Below, piece by piece: positions 8,954 through 18,017 of a DNA stretch of 64,000 nt. The notes under the pieces were generated by a model that saw nothing but the letters and a program-made list of their open reading frames with translations, did not search any database and was not told the origin of the DNA. The position numbers and the translations under genes are program-made. This DNA comes from CBDCUE01 sp965222515 (GTDB taxonomy: Bacteria; Pseudomonadota; Alphaproteobacteria; Rickettsiales; JABIRX01), in NCBI GenBank assembly GCA_965222515.1, contig CBDCUE010000017.1, forward strand, positions 1-64,000, in the 5' to 3' direction. Each line of letters opens with the position of its first letter. The stretch's first letter is position 1.

Positions 8954-10072
8954 TTACGAAAATATAAATTTTAAATCACTAATTAAAACAATAATAAATA
9001 TAGTTATTAAAAATGCAAAACCTAACCTAAATATATATTCTTGAGTTTTAGCCGAGATTTCCTTTCTTCTGATAGCTTGCAACATATAGATAAATAAATG
9101 TCCTCCATCTAATATTGGAATTGGTAATAAATTTACTAACCCTAGATTAATAGATATCATAGCTATAAACCAAAATAATAGATATATATTTCTATCACCA
9201 TTTTTATCTTTACTGAATGATTTTTTAGTCACTTGCCCTGAATATTTTGCTATTTTCAAAGGTCCGCTTAAATCAGAGATGCTTCTTTGTCCTAAAATTA
9301 ATTGTTTTAGAGTTTTTAAGGTAAGAACACTAATATCCCAAACTTCTGTTACTGCAAGGGGCAATGCTTGAAAATAGCTAACTTCTTTAAAACTTGCACC
9401 TGTTACTGTTATTCCTACCAAGCCAATATTTATTTTGTTTCCTAAAAAATCTTTACTCTCTTTTTTTTGAGGAATAATAGTAAAATCAATGTTTTTTTTA
9501 TTTCTTGCAACAGTAAACTTTAAAGGTATGTTAGGGCTGATTTGCACTATTCTTTGTATTTCTGAGAAATTTTTGATTTTTTTATTATCAACTGAAATAA
9601 TTTTGTCTTGTGGTTTTAATCCAGCAACATAGGCTGGCATATCTTTTTGCACTTGGTTTATTATGGTGGAAGAAGTATTTACACCAAATTTAGCAAAGAT
9701 AAAAAATAGGATAACTATCCCCAGAAGATAATTAAATAAAGGTCCTGCTAATACTATTAGAAATTTTTTATAAAGAGGTTTAAAAAAGAATGCTTTGTCT
9801 TTTAAAATTTTATCTTGTTTTTTTACTCCAGTACTTGCCACATCTGTGTCTCCATACATTTTTACATAACCTCCTAAAGGTAAAATGCATATTTTCCAAA
9901 TAGTACCTGATTTATCTTGCCAAGAAAATAAAGTTTTACCAAAACCAATTGCGAAGGCTTCAATTTTTACTCCAAATTTTTTGGCAAAGAAATAATGACC
10001 GAATTCGTGGATAAATACTATGAAAGAAAGTATTGCAATGAAGGAAAATAAGTATTGCAGAAAAGACAACAT
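8954..10072 (-). CDS. rseP: RIP zinc metalloprotease (site-2 protease) RseP
   Basis: Inner-membrane site-2 protease that cleaves anti-sigma factors and signal-peptide remnants. The zinc motif is HEFGH (His22, Glu23, His26) in the first membrane helix, with the partner motif PIPILDGGH in a C-terminal helix. Between them lies one clear PDZ domain (about residues 125-195, GLKPQDKIISVD). Length 372 aa, shorter than the two-PDZ E. coli enzyme, as in many alphaproteobacteria. Cotranscribed with bamA four bases downstream. Confidence 0.96.
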   Translation of the reverse strand: MLSFLQYLFSFIAILSFIVFIHEFGHYFFAKKFGVKIEAFAIGFGKTLFSWQDKSGTIWKICILPLGGYVKMYGDTDVASTGVKKQDKILKDKAFFFKPLYKKFLIVLAGPLFNYLLGIVILFFIFAKFGVNTSSTIINQVQKDMPAYVAGLKPQDKIISVDNKKIKNFSEIQRIVQISPNIPLKFTVARNKKNIDFTIIPQKKESKDFLGNKINIGLVGITVTGASFKEVSYFQALPLAVTEVWDISVLTLKTLKQLILGQRSISDLSGPLKIAKYSGQVTKKSFSKDKNGDRNIYLLFWFIAMISINLGLVNLLPIPILDGGHLFIYMLQAIRRKEISAKTQEYIFRLGFAFLITIFIIVLISDLKFIFS

Positions 10073-10104
10073 TTTTTTATATTTTTTCTATAAGTTGATA
10101 ATTA

Positions 10105-10148
10105 TACTAAAGTGAAGAAATTATTCAAATCACTTTTACTTTAGTATA
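10105..10148. repeat. Inverted repeat with TATACTAAAG/CTTTAGTATA ends
   Basis: TATACTAAAG and CTTTAGTATA flank about 24 bases between the divergent rseP and SDR genes. The end sequence resembles the TACTAAA...TTTAGTA element at 20493 and 39731. It could be a shared regulatory site, a hairpin or a mobile remnant. Confidence 0.4.
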
Positions 10149-10186
10149 CATTATTATAATATTATTAATATCAAAAATCAATTTAT

Positions 10187-10861
10187 ATGAAAACATTAAT
10201 TACAGGAAGTTCTAAAGGTATTGGACTAGAGATAACAGAGTGTTTGTTATCAAAAAATCAATTTGTTGTAGGCTTATCAAGAGAAAATAATTTAGAAAAT
10301 AAAAATTTTATTCATTATCAATATGATTTTTCTAAAAATAAATCTATTGATAAAATTAAAGAAATATCTAAATGCCATAATGATATTAACACCATAATTA
10401 TAAATGCAGGATATGGTGTTTTTAAAGAGTTAGAGCAGTTTTCTGATCAAGAAATAGTAGATTTATTTAATGTGAATTTTGTTCAACAGGTTATTTTGTT
10501 AAAACATTTACTTCCTAGTTTAAAAAAACAGAAAAATGCCAAAATTATTTTAATAGGAAGTGAAGCAGGGCTTTCAGGGGCAAAAAAATCCACAATTTAT
10601 TCAGCAAGTAAGTTTGCACTTAATGGTTTTGCTCAATCATTACGAAAAGAATGCAAAAATATTAATGTTACTATAATTAATACAGGTATGGTAAATAGCA
10701 ACTTTTATGATAATTTATCTTTTACTCACGGAAGCGATGAGCATAATTATATTAAAAAATTAGATATTGTTAGAATAGTAGATTTAATTTTAGCATTAGG
10801 AGATAATCTTAATTTAGATGAAATAAATTTAAGTCCTATGAAAAAAGTGATTAAAAAATAA
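10187..10861 (+). CDS. Short-chain dehydrogenase/reductase (SDR)
   Basis: A 224-residue classical-type SDR using NAD(P)H. Motifs: TGSSKGIG nucleotide loop near the N-terminus, NAGYG, and the catalytic Ser-Tyr-Lys set seen as IGSEAG followed by YSASK. A basic residue right after the glycine loop region is not clear, so NAD or NADP preference is undecided. Stands alone and divergent from rseP. Substrate unknown; related proteins include sepiapterin reductase-like and YdfG-like oxidoreductases. Confidence 0.88.
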   Translation: MKTLITGSSKGIGLEITECLLSKNQFVVGLSRENNLENKNFIHYQYDFSKNKSIDKIKEISKCHNDINTIIINAGYGVFKELEQFSDQEIVDLFNVNFVQQVILLKHLLPSLKKQKNAKIILIGSEAGLSGAKKSTIYSASKFALNGFAQSLRKECKNINVTIINTGMVNSNFYDNLSFTHGSDEHNYIKKLDIVRIVDLILALGDNLNLDEINLSPMKKVIKK

Positions 10862-10908
10862 AAAATACAGAAAATTTTCCTTGCAATCTATGACGAAATT
10901 AGAAAAAA

Positions 10909-10979
10909 GCTCGGAATAATTGCTCTCCCATGCAGGTTGTGTTGCATCAAATTATACTCTGGAGCAATCGCTCCAAGCT
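10909..10979. terminator. Long imperfect hairpin between convergent genes
   Basis: GCTCGGA...ATTGCTC and GAGCAAT...TCCAAGC are inverted copies (about 14 of 18 bases pair) enclosing about 36 bases, preceded by an A-run and followed by TTTTC. It sits between the convergent SDR and SH3 genes and may end both transcripts. Just upstream, 10889-10908 matches the GACGAAATTAGAAAAAA end of the MITE at 34153. Confidence 0.4.
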
Positions 10980-11028
10980 TTTCTTTAAATTTAAAATTGC
11001 TGATAATGACCAGCCTTAGAGAGGACAA

Positions 11029-11490
11029 TTAAAGTTTTTCATTTTTTAATATTCCCCAAATATTAGATTTTTTTACCCATCCTTTGTATTTTTTTATTTT
11101 AACTTTGCACCAATTTGCTCTGCAGTGAAGTGCTTTGCCAAAAACACCTTTTTCTAATTTGAAAGAAACTTTGTTATATTTAGGGTTTTGGTATAAGAAA
11201 GCTTTGTTACTTTTGATAATTATATATTTCTTTCTATAAACTAAGCTTTTGTGAATCCAACCAGTTTTTTTGTTAATATCTTTTACTTTATACCATACAT
11301 CATATTTATCTATTACTAGTAATGGTATGTTGTTTTTTATAATGATTCTTCTGATGGGAAAATCTATTTTAGGGCCGATTCTAATATTTGCTTCTGATAC
11401 TTTTGTGGAAACAAAAAATGGAGTTATGCCTTTTTTAGTGCCAGCATAAGAGCTTGATATAAACAAAAATAGCAAGAACAAGACTTTCAT
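11029..11490 (-). CDS. Secreted SH3-like domain protein
   Basis: 153 residues with a short signal peptide (hydrophobic 3-16, cleavage near SYA|GT). Two bacterial SH3-like domains follow: about residues 28-88 (ANIRIGP, pattern typical of SH3 domains) and about 90-145 (CRANWCKVK, GWVKKSNIWG). Such proteins act in the periplasm and often bind peptidoglycan. Its start codon shares one base with the stop of sdhE (TAATG), so the gene is the third of a ppa-sdhE-SH3 operon. Confidence 0.82.
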   Translation of the reverse strand: MKVLFLLFLFISSSYAGTKKGITPFFVSTKVSEANIRIGPKIDFPIRRIIIKNNIPLLVIDKYDVWYKVKDINKKTGWIHKSLVYRKKYIIIKSNKAFLYQNPKYNKVSFKLEKGVFGKALHCRANWCKVKIKKYKGWVKKSNIWGILKNEKL

Positions 11491-11747
11491 TAGATTTTTG
11501 ATAATTTAAAATTGCAAAATTCTTTTATTTCCAAAATAAGATCTTGGTATTTTTTTGGAGTAGGAATTTGCCCACCAAACCAAGCATAAATATTCCAGTC
11601 ATCCTCTTCAATAAATTTTTCGTAAAGAGAAAATTTTTCTGTCTCAAAAGAAAAAATTTTTTCTTTGGCAAAATCTCCTAATATAAAGTCAGTTTCTCGG
11701 CAACCTCTGTGAGAGCTACGATAAATTGCTTTTTTAACTTTTTTCAT
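11490..11747 (-). CDS. sdhE: Succinate dehydrogenase FAD assembly factor SdhE
   Basis: Small helical protein that helps attach FAD covalently to SdhA. 85 residues, the family length, with the diagnostic RGxxE motif (Arg14-Gly15...Glu18 in RGCRETD) and the downstream WNIYAW segment. Overlaps ppa by 14 bases upstream and the SH3 gene by one base downstream, so the three are translationally coupled. No sdh genes are in the window. Confidence 0.92.
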   Translation of the reverse strand: MKKVKKAIYRSSHRGCRETDFILGDFAKEKIFSFETEKFSLYEKFIEEDDWNIYAWFGGQIPTPKKYQDLILEIKEFCNFKLSKI

Positions 11748-12261
11748 TTTCTATCGCTGTAGAAATTAATTCTTTAGCTTTTTTTCTGTCAGCAAAGCCA
11801 GATAATTTTACCCATTTGCCTTTCTCTAAATCTTTATATCTTTCAAAAAAATGAGTTATTTTGTTTAAAGTAGCTTCTGGAAGATCTTTTATTTCTTTGA
11901 TATCTTTGCTAAAAGGATGAATTTTGTCAGTTGGAACAGCGATGATTTTTTCATCCATTCCGCTTTCATCTTCCATTAATAAAACTCCGATAGGTCTAGA
12001 AGGAACAACACTTCCAGCAATAACAGGAGTTTCTGACAATACTAAAACATCTATTGGATCGCCATCATCAGATAAAGTGTGAGGGACAAAACCATAATTT
12101 GCAGGATAAAACATTGAAACTGTTAAGAATCTATCTACAAAAATAGCCCCGCTATCCTTGTCTATTTCATATTTTACAGGATTTGCTCCTTGTGATATTT
12201 CTATAATTACATTTACTTCATCAGGTGCATTTTCTCCAAGTGATATTTTGTCTATGTTCAT
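11734..12261 (-). CDS. ppa: Inorganic pyrophosphatase, family I
   Basis: Hydrolyses pyrophosphate to two phosphates, pulling biosynthetic reactions forward. 175 residues, the normal bacterial size. The metal-binding signature is DGDPIDVLVL (three Asp), preceded by the KYEIDKDSG segment and followed by the MEDESGMDEK loop. First gene of a ppa-sdhE-SH3 operon, divergent from gyrB with 124 bases between the chosen start codons. Confidence 0.97.
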   Translation of the reverse strand: MNIDKISLGENAPDEVNVIIEISQGANPVKYEIDKDSGAIFVDRFLTVSMFYPANYGFVPHTLSDDGDPIDVLVLSETPVIAGSVVPSRPIGVLLMEDESGMDEKIIAVPTDKIHPFSKDIKEIKDLPEATLNKITHFFERYKDLEKGKWVKLSGFADRKKAKELISTAIENEKS

Positions 12262-12302
12262 TTTTTATGAATGTTTTTTATTAATAATTTCGCAATAAAT
12301 AA

Positions 12303-12331
12303 TTGCTATTACGATAGAGACATCTTATAAT
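12303..12331 (+). promoter_or_regulatory. Probable sigma-70 promoter of gyrB
   Basis: TTGCTA (12303-12308) and a perfect TATAAT (12326-12331) are spaced by 17 bases. Transcription would start near 12338, which rules out the GTG at 12338 as the gyrB start and favours the ATGs at 12368 or 12386. Confidence 0.7.
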
Positions 12332-12385
12332 CAATCTGTGTTAAACACAATAAATAATATAATTTTTATGACTCAAGAAGCAACA

Positions 12386-14782
12386 ATGACAGAAGAAAAA
12401 GACTACCAATCATCATCTATTAAAGTTTTAAAAGGTTTAGAAGCCGTAAAAAAACGACCCGGTATGTATATCGGAGATACTGATGATGGTTCTGGGCTAC
12501 ACCATATGGTATATGAAGTTTTGGATAATGCGATTGATGAATCTTTAGCGGGGCATTGTTCTCAAATAGATGTTTCAATTAATGCTAATGGTTCGATTAG
12601 TGTTAAAGATAATGGAAGAGGGGTGCCAGTTGATATTCATGAAGAAGAAGGTGTTTCTGGTGCTGAGGTAATAATGACTCAACTTCATGCAGGAGGGAAA
12701 TTTGACAAAGATTCTTATAAAGTATCAGGAGGATTGCACGGAGTTGGTGTTTCTGTGGTAAATGCCTTATCAACATATTTAGAATTAAAAGTATGGCGAG
12801 ATGATAAAGAGCATTTTGCAAAATTTGAAGATGGATTTACAACAGAGCATTTAAGAGTTACTGGAGAAGCTAAGGGCGAGACAGGAACAGAGGTAACTTT
12901 TTTACCATCATTAGATACTTTTTCATTTATAGAATTTTCTTTTGAAATTTTATCAAGAAGAATTAGAGAACTAGCTTTTTTAAATTCAGGAGTAAACATT
13001 AATTTAGTAGATTTGAGAGCAGGAAAGGAAAGAGAAGAAGCATTTTGTTATGAAGGAGGAATTAAAGCTTATGTAGAATTTTTGGATAAATCAAAGACTA
13101 AAGTGATTGAGGCAATAACTATTCAAGGAGAAATTAATGAAATTGTAGTAGATATTGCGATGCAATGGAATGACTCTTATCACGAATCTGTTTATTGTTT
13201 TACCAATAATATCAAGCAAGCAGATGGAGGAACTCATTTGTCAGGATTTAAAAGTTCTCTTACTAGAACTGTAAATAATTACATTTCTAAAGTAGTAATT
13301 AGCAAAAAAGATAAAGTAAATATTACGGGAGATGATATTAGAGAAGGGCTTACTACAATAATTTCAGTAAAAGCTCCAGATCCTAAATTTTCTTCACAAA
13401 CTAAAGATAAGCTAGTCAGTTCTGAAGTAAGACCAGTGGTAGAAAATATAGTATATGATAAATTAACTAAATGGTTTGAAGAAAATCCTAAAAATGCAAA
13501 AATAATTTTAACAAAAATTAACGAAGCAGCAATAGCAAGAGAGGCGGCAAGAAAAGCAAGAGATCTAACTAGAAGAAAAGGAGCTTTAGAAATTTCTAGC
13601 TTGCCTGGAAAACTATCTGATTGCCAAGAAAGAAATCCAGAATTTTCAGAGATTTTTATCGTTGAGGGAGATTCAGCAGGAGGTTCGGCAAAACAAGCAA
13701 GAGATCGTAAAACTCAAGCAGTTCTACCACTTAGAGGAAAAATTTTAAATGTAGAAAAAGCAAGATTTGACAAAATGTTATCTTCTCAAGAGATAGGAAC
13801 ATTAATTAGTGCATTGGGAACTTCTATTGGAAAAGAAGATTTTAACATTGAAAAATTGAGATATCACAAGGTGGTAATTATGACCGATGCTGATGTTGAT
13901 GGATCTCACATTAGAACATTAATTCTGACTTTCTTCTTTAGACATATGCCACAATTAATAGAAAAAGGATATTTATATATTGCACAACCTCCACTTTATA
14001 AAGTAAAAAAAGGGCAAAGCGAGGTATATTTAAAAGATGATTCTGAATTGCAAGAATATTTAATTAATAATTCTTTAATTTCTAGTAAGTTATTAGTAGG
14101 GGAGGAGGAAGAAATATCTGGTGAGAATTTGGCTAATTTAATTAGAGTTATTTATAAATTAACTAAAATTATAACTAGAATTTCTGCTGATTGCCATATT
14201 CCAGAAGATATAATTGAAGTTGCTATTTTATCAAAATTATTTGATCAAAATGATAGTTTTTCAAAAGATGTTTTGACAAAGAATTTACAAAAATTTTTAA
14301 GTGATGAATATGGAACAAAATGGTCAGTTGCAGATGATGAGCAGGGTGAGTTGGAGGTTTTAAAATTATCTAGAGGAATTACAGATAAATTTGTTTTCAA
14401 AAAAAGTTTAATGAACTCTACTCAAGGTAAGGAGATAGCCGAGATGTCAAAAAAGTATTTTGATATTTTTCAGGATAATAGAATTCAATTTCTTACTAAA
14501 GAGAAAATATCAATAGTAAAAAAACCATCGGAATTGTTGGAAGTAACTATTTCTAGTGCTAAAAAAGGTTTATCTATTCAAAGATTTAAAGGTTTGGGAG
14601 AGATGAATCCAGAGCAATTATGGGAAACTACCTTAGATCACGATTCAAGAACTTTATTACAGATAAAAATGGATGATGTAGAGAGTGCAGATGAAGTTTT
14701 TTCTACATTAATGGGTGATGTAGTAGAACCAAGAAGAGAATTTATTCAAAGCAATGCACTGAATGCTAATTTGGATTCTTGA
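12386..14782 (+). CDS. gyrB: DNA gyrase subunit B
   Basis: ATPase subunit of gyrase, which introduces negative supercoils. About 798 aa from the chosen ATG; the next residues (IKVLKGLEAVKKRPGMYIG) match the family N-terminus. GHKL ATPase motifs: DNAIDE, DNGRG, GLHGVG; TOPRIM domain motifs: EGDSAGGSAK and DADVDGSH; the C-terminus has the conserved RFKGLGEMN segment. Length matches the long proteobacterial form. An in-frame GTG at 12338 is excluded by the promoter; an ATG at 12368 (six residues earlier) is a fair alternative. AAGAAG eight bases upstream may serve as ribosome site. Confidence 0.97.
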   Translation: MTEEKDYQSSSIKVLKGLEAVKKRPGMYIGDTDDGSGLHHMVYEVLDNAIDESLAGHCSQIDVSINANGSISVKDNGRGVPVDIHEEEGVSGAEVIMTQLHAGGKFDKDSYKVSGGLHGVGVSVVNALSTYLELKVWRDDKEHFAKFEDGFTTEHLRVTGEAKGETGTEVTFLPSLDTFSFIEFSFEILSRRIRELAFLNSGVNINLVDLRAGKEREEAFCYEGGIKAYVEFLDKSKTKVIEAITIQGEINEIVVDIAMQWNDSYHESVYCFTNNIKQADGGTHLSGFKSSLTRTVNNYISKVVISKKDKVNITGDDIREGLTTIISVKAPDPKFSSQTKDKLVSSEVRPVVENIVYDKLTKWFEENPKNAKIILTKINEAAIAREAARKARDLTRRKGALEISSLPGKLSDCQERNPEFSEIFIVEGDSAGGSAKQARDRKTQAVLPLRGKILNVEKARFDKMLSSQEIGTLISALGTSIGKEDFNIEKLRYHKVVIMTDADVDGSHIRTLILTFFFRHMPQLIEKGYLYIAQPPLYKVKKGQSEVYLKDDSELQEYLINNSLISSKLLVGEEEEISGENLANLIRVIYKLTKIITRISADCHIPEDIIEVAILSKLFDQNDSFSKDVLTKNLQKFLSDEYGTKWSVADDEQGELEVLKLSRGITDKFVFKKSLMNSTQGKEIAEMSKKYFDIFQDNRIQFLTKEKISIVKKPSELLEVTISSAKKGLSIQRFKGLGEMNPEQLWETTLDHDSRTLLQIKMDDVESADEVFSTLMGDVVEPRREFIQSNALNANLDS

Positions 14783-14799
14783 TAAAAAGAATTGATTAA

Positions 14800-14945
14800 T
14801 GAGGCATCATCCACGGAAAAGCGGAGATCCGTTGCGATAAAGGCTTTAGAAGACTGCAATTCGCCTTGGATCTCTGCCTTCGTAGGGATACAATTTTCGG
14901 AGTTTTTTTCTGCAAAACACTATTTTTTTCTATTATAAGACAATC
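14800..14945. repeat. Dispersed intergenic palindromic repeat, copy A
   Basis: Contains CATCATCCACGGAAAAGCGG, then GAGATCC and its inverted partner GGATCTC about 45 bases apart around GAAGACTGCAATTCGCC, then a TTTTTTTCT...CTATTATAAGACA tail. The same order of blocks recurs at 34312-34455 and, more decayed, at about 44435-44580. Lies between convergent gyrB and plsC and may end transcription. Confidence 0.55.
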
Positions 14946-14955
14946 TGAATAAGGG

Positions 14956-15657
14956 TTACAATTTTTTATAAGCTGTTTCGATTTTATCTTCCAAATTATT
15001 CATAAATTTTTTTTTGTCTTCTATATTTGTTATGGCAGGTAGTATTTTTACCGTGATTACTCCTTTATAAGTTACCCAAAGGTTTTTTGGCCAAATAGAG
15101 CCTGAATTTAAAACTACAGGAATTACAGGTAAATTTGTTTCTTTGGCAATGGCATAAATTCCTGATTTATAAGACATTTTTGCTTTTGGTTTTGTTCTTG
15201 TGCCTTGAGGAAATATTACCACACTCCTTTTATCTTTGATAATCTCTTTGCATTGAGCAATAATTTTATTAATAGATCCCTTTCCTTTTTGTCTATCAAT
15301 ATAAATCATTTTTGACATATATAAATATTGACCTGCAATTGGAGTCCAAAGCAAACCCTTCTTAAAAACAAAACTTGGAGTTTTAAAAAGATAAAAGAAA
15401 AACATAGTTTCCCAAGCTGACTCGTGTTTTGAAGCAATAATTACACTTCCCTTCTTTAAGTTTTCCTTTCCTTCTACTTTAAATTTTATTCCCCATAATT
15501 GACAAATTAAAATTATAGAACTTCCCCAATAATAACAAGTTTTTTGAGCAGCTCTTCTAGATAGTAATGATGGGATTAACAAGCTTCCACCCACAACTAT
15601 GCTGCAGCCCACAATAGTTGTATGAATTAAAATAGATCTTATATAAGGTATTATCAT
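14956..15657 (-). CDS. plsC: 1-acyl-sn-glycerol-3-phosphate acyltransferase
   Basis: Adds the second acyl chain to lysophosphatidate in phospholipid synthesis at the inner membrane. 233 residues; N-terminal hydrophobic helix. The catalytic motif is KHESAWE: His78 with Glu83 in place of the usual Asp of HX4D, a known variant in this branch of PlsC. The glycerol-phosphate-binding motif is FPQGTR rather than FPEGTR, again typical of the variant. Start overlaps the mltG stop by four bases (ATGA). Part of the acpP-fabF-mltG-plsC lipid/envelope run. Confidence 0.93.
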   Translation of the reverse strand: MIIPYIRSILIHTTIVGCSIVVGGSLLIPSLLSRRAAQKTCYYWGSSIILICQLWGIKFKVEGKENLKKGSVIIASKHESAWETMFFFYLFKTPSFVFKKGLLWTPIAGQYLYMSKMIYIDRQKGKGSINKIIAQCKEIIKDKRSVVIFPQGTRTKPKAKMSYKSGIYAIAKETNLPVIPVVLNSGSIWPKNLWVTYKGVITVKILPAITNIEDKKKFMNNLEDKIETAYKKL

Positions 15658-16643
15658 TTATTATTATTTATTTTTTTTGAGTTTTTTTCAAATTTTCTTA
15701 ATTTTTTCACATTTCTATTATGTTCTATTAAGTTTTTTGAAAATCTATGTTGTCCATTACCATCTGATACAAAATATAATTCATTGGTTTTTTTTGGGTT
15801 TGCAACAGCAATCAATGCCTCTTTTCCTGGATTTGCAATAGGCTTTATAGGAAGTGCTTTAATAACATAAGTGTTGTAAGGAGAATTTATTCTAAGATTT
15901 CTCTTGCTTAATTGTCTGTCTAGTTTGTATTTTCCTAAAGTTATTGCATATATTACAGTAGGGTCTGATTGTAATCTCATTCCTCTATTTAATCTATTGA
16001 TAAAAACTCCTGCCACCCTAGCTCTTTCTGTGTTTATGCCTGTTTCTTTTTCTACAATTGAAGCTAAAATCAACATTTCTTGTTTGTTTTTTAAAGGAAT
16101 ATTGATGTTTCTAGTTTTCCAAGCCTTATCTAAGAATATAGACATATTGTTTTTCATTATATCTATTTGTTTTTGCCTAGAATCACCTTTATTAAAAAAA
16201 TAAGTTTCAGGCAATAAAGTTCCTTCTGCTGGAATTGAAGTTATTTCTCCTGATAAATAAGGGTTTTCTTTTAGAACTTCTATTGCCTGAGCAGTACTAT
16301 ATCCTTCTGGAATAGTGAACTTTCTTAAATAATTGTCAGCAATAATAATTTTTTTTAATAAAGAAATGTAATCATCATCTTTAGATATTAAATATTCTCC
16401 TGATTTAAAAACTATATTTCTTTTGAATATTTCTATAATTTTTAAAGAAAAATAATGAAGTTTTGCATTATGAATAGCTTTGTTTTTCTCTAAAATACTG
16501 AAAACTTTTAATTTTGATGAACCAAAAGGGATTTCTACGATTTGTTCTTTGTTAAAGTTTTTAGTAAAACTAAAAAATAAAGAAATTATTATGATGAAAG
16601 CAATAATACTACTAAAAAATAGTATTTTTTTTAGGACAGACAT
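15654..16643 (-). CDS. mltG: Endolytic murein transglycosylase MltG (YceG)
   Basis: Cuts nascent glycan strands in the periplasm and so sets their length. 329 aa from the ATG at 16641-16643; one N-terminal membrane helix (about residues 7-25), a LysM-like part (FTIPEGYST), then the catalytic YceG domain with SIVEKETG (catalytic Glu), RVAGVFINRL, LQSDPTVIYA and the YFVSDGNGQHRFS end. A TTG at 16653-16655 gives four more residues but the ATG is preferred. Starts 15 bases after fabF and overlaps plsC by four; the fabF-mltG pairing is common in proteobacteria. Confidence 0.95.
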   Translation of the reverse strand: MSVLKKILFFSSIIAFIIIISLFFSFTKNFNKEQIVEIPFGSSKLKVFSILEKNKAIHNAKLHYFSLKIIEIFKRNIVFKSGEYLISKDDDYISLLKKIIIADNYLRKFTIPEGYSTAQAIEVLKENPYLSGEITSIPAEGTLLPETYFFNKGDSRQKQIDIMKNNMSIFLDKAWKTRNINIPLKNKQEMLILASIVEKETGINTERARVAGVFINRLNRGMRLQSDPTVIYAITLGKYKLDRQLSKRNLRINSPYNTYVIKALPIKPIANPGKEALIAVANPKKTNELYFVSDGNGQHRFSKNLIEHNRNVKKLRKFEKNSKKINNNK

Positions 16644-16658
16644 AAAGCCAATCAATTA

Positions 16659-17915
16659 TTATATTTTTTTAAGGATAACAGAAGCATTAGTTCCTCCAAA
16701 ACCAAAAGAATTAGACAAAACAATGTTAGTTTCTTTCTCTTGCACTTGATTTGCCATTAAATCTATACCTAAATTATCAATAGGATCGTTTAGATTTAAA
16801 GTAGCAGGTCTAACATTATGCTTCATTGCAAGGATTGAATAAATAGCTTCTACACTTCCTGCAGCTCCAAGCAAATGCCCGATAGAAGATTTTGTTGAAG
16901 ACATAGATAAACCATCTTTTTTGTTTTGAAAAATTCTTGCAATAGTGTTAAGTTCTCCTTTATCACCAACGGGTGTAGAAGTTCCATGAGCATTAATATA
17001 ATCAATCTCTTCTGTGTTAAGCTTGGCATCTTTTAAAGTAGCAATTACTGCTTTTTCAGCACCTTTCCCTTCTGGATGAGGTGAGGTGATATGATAAGCA
17101 TCTCCTGACATACCGTATCCTAAAACTTCGGCATAAATATTAGCATTTCTTGCCTTAGCATGTTCGTATTCTTCTAAAATTAATACTCCAGAACCTTCAG
17201 CAATAACAAAACCATCTCTACTATTGTCCCAAGGTCTTGATGCTGTTTCAGGATTGTCATTATAACTAGTGGACAAAGCTCTGGCAGATGCAAAACCTGC
17301 TACTCCTAATCTACACACCGCAGATTCTGCTCCACCACAAACCATCACTTTAGCACCTCCATATTTAATAATTCTGCTAGCATCTCCAATCGCATGAGTT
17401 CCAGAAGCACAAGCTGTCACCACAGAATGGTTTGGACCTGTAAAACCAAACTTTATTGAAACATGACCTGATGCTAAATTAATTAAACTACTAGTAATAA
17501 AAAAAGGAGAAACTCTTCTTGCCCCTCTTTCTTTTAAAATAATAGAATTATTATAGATTTGTTCTAAACCTCCTATACCAGAACCAATAATTACTCCTGT
17601 ATTGTCTAATATTTCTTGATTATTAATATCTAACCCAGAATCTTTTACTGCTTGAGAAGCAGCAGAAACAGCATAAGCAATAAAATCCGATGTTTTTCTA
17701 TAATCTTTTAAGGACATATCTCTTTCAGCATCAAACAGATGTTCTTCAGTTCCTCTTGGCACTTGACCTGCTATTTTTGATGGTATATCACTTACATCAA
17801 AGCTTTCTATAGGTCTTATTCCAGACTTTTTTGATATAAGAGAATCCCAGTTATGAGATAATCCCAAACCAAAAGGAGTAACTAAGCCCATACCAGTAAC
17901 TACAACTCTTTTCAT
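16659..17915 (-). CDS. fabF: Beta-ketoacyl-ACP synthase II
   Basis: Elongating condensing enzyme of type II fatty-acid synthesis; joins malonyl-ACP to acyl-ACP. 418 residues, usual length. The Cys-His-His triad is visible: Cys169 in TACASGTH, His310 in NAHGTSTP, His347 in SSIGHLLGAAG. Follows acpP by 102 bases; that gap contains a perfect hairpin that may separate the two expression levels. FabB-like activity cannot be excluded but the sequence pattern is FabF. Confidence 0.97.
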   Translation of the reverse strand: MKRVVVTGMGLVTPFGLGLSHNWDSLISKKSGIRPIESFDVSDIPSKIAGQVPRGTEEHLFDAERDMSLKDYRKTSDFIAYAVSAASQAVKDSGLDINNQEILDNTGVIIGSGIGGLEQIYNNSIILKERGARRVSPFFITSSLINLASGHVSIKFGFTGPNHSVVTACASGTHAIGDASRIIKYGGAKVMVCGGAESAVCRLGVAGFASARALSTSYNDNPETASRPWDNSRDGFVIAEGSGVLILEEYEHAKARNANIYAEVLGYGMSGDAYHITSPHPEGKGAEKAVIATLKDAKLNTEEIDYINAHGTSTPVGDKGELNTIARIFQNKKDGLSMSSTKSSIGHLLGAAGSVEAIYSILAMKHNVRPATLNLNDPIDNLGIDLMANQVQEKETNIVLSNSFGFGGTNASVILKKI

Positions 17916-17946
17916 TTTATGTCTAATGTTTGTGATTGTTTAGCTT

Positions 17947-17984
17947 ATTATAATTAGTAATTTTTTAAAATTACTAATTATAAT
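17947..17984. promoter_or_regulatory. Perfect 18-bp palindromic hairpin between acpP and fabF
   Basis: Arms 17947-17964 and 17967-17984 are exact inverted copies separated by two T. Flanking AGCT on both sides can extend the stem with a bulge. There is no clean U-tract in the minus direction, so an RNA processing or stabilising hairpin, or a partial attenuator, is likelier than a plain terminator. Confidence 0.6.
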
Positions 17985-18017
17985 ATAGCTTTTATAAAAT
18001 TAAACTAACTCTAAATA

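Noticed and set aside
12338..12385. GTG (12338) as gyrB start
   Set aside because: The promoter at 12303-12331 would start transcription at about this base, and the extra residues are not family-like.
12603..12999. Minus-strand frames inside gyrB
   Set aside because: Shadow frames of a well-supported gene with no domain of their own; the same holds for minus frames inside mfd, recJ, leuC and folP.
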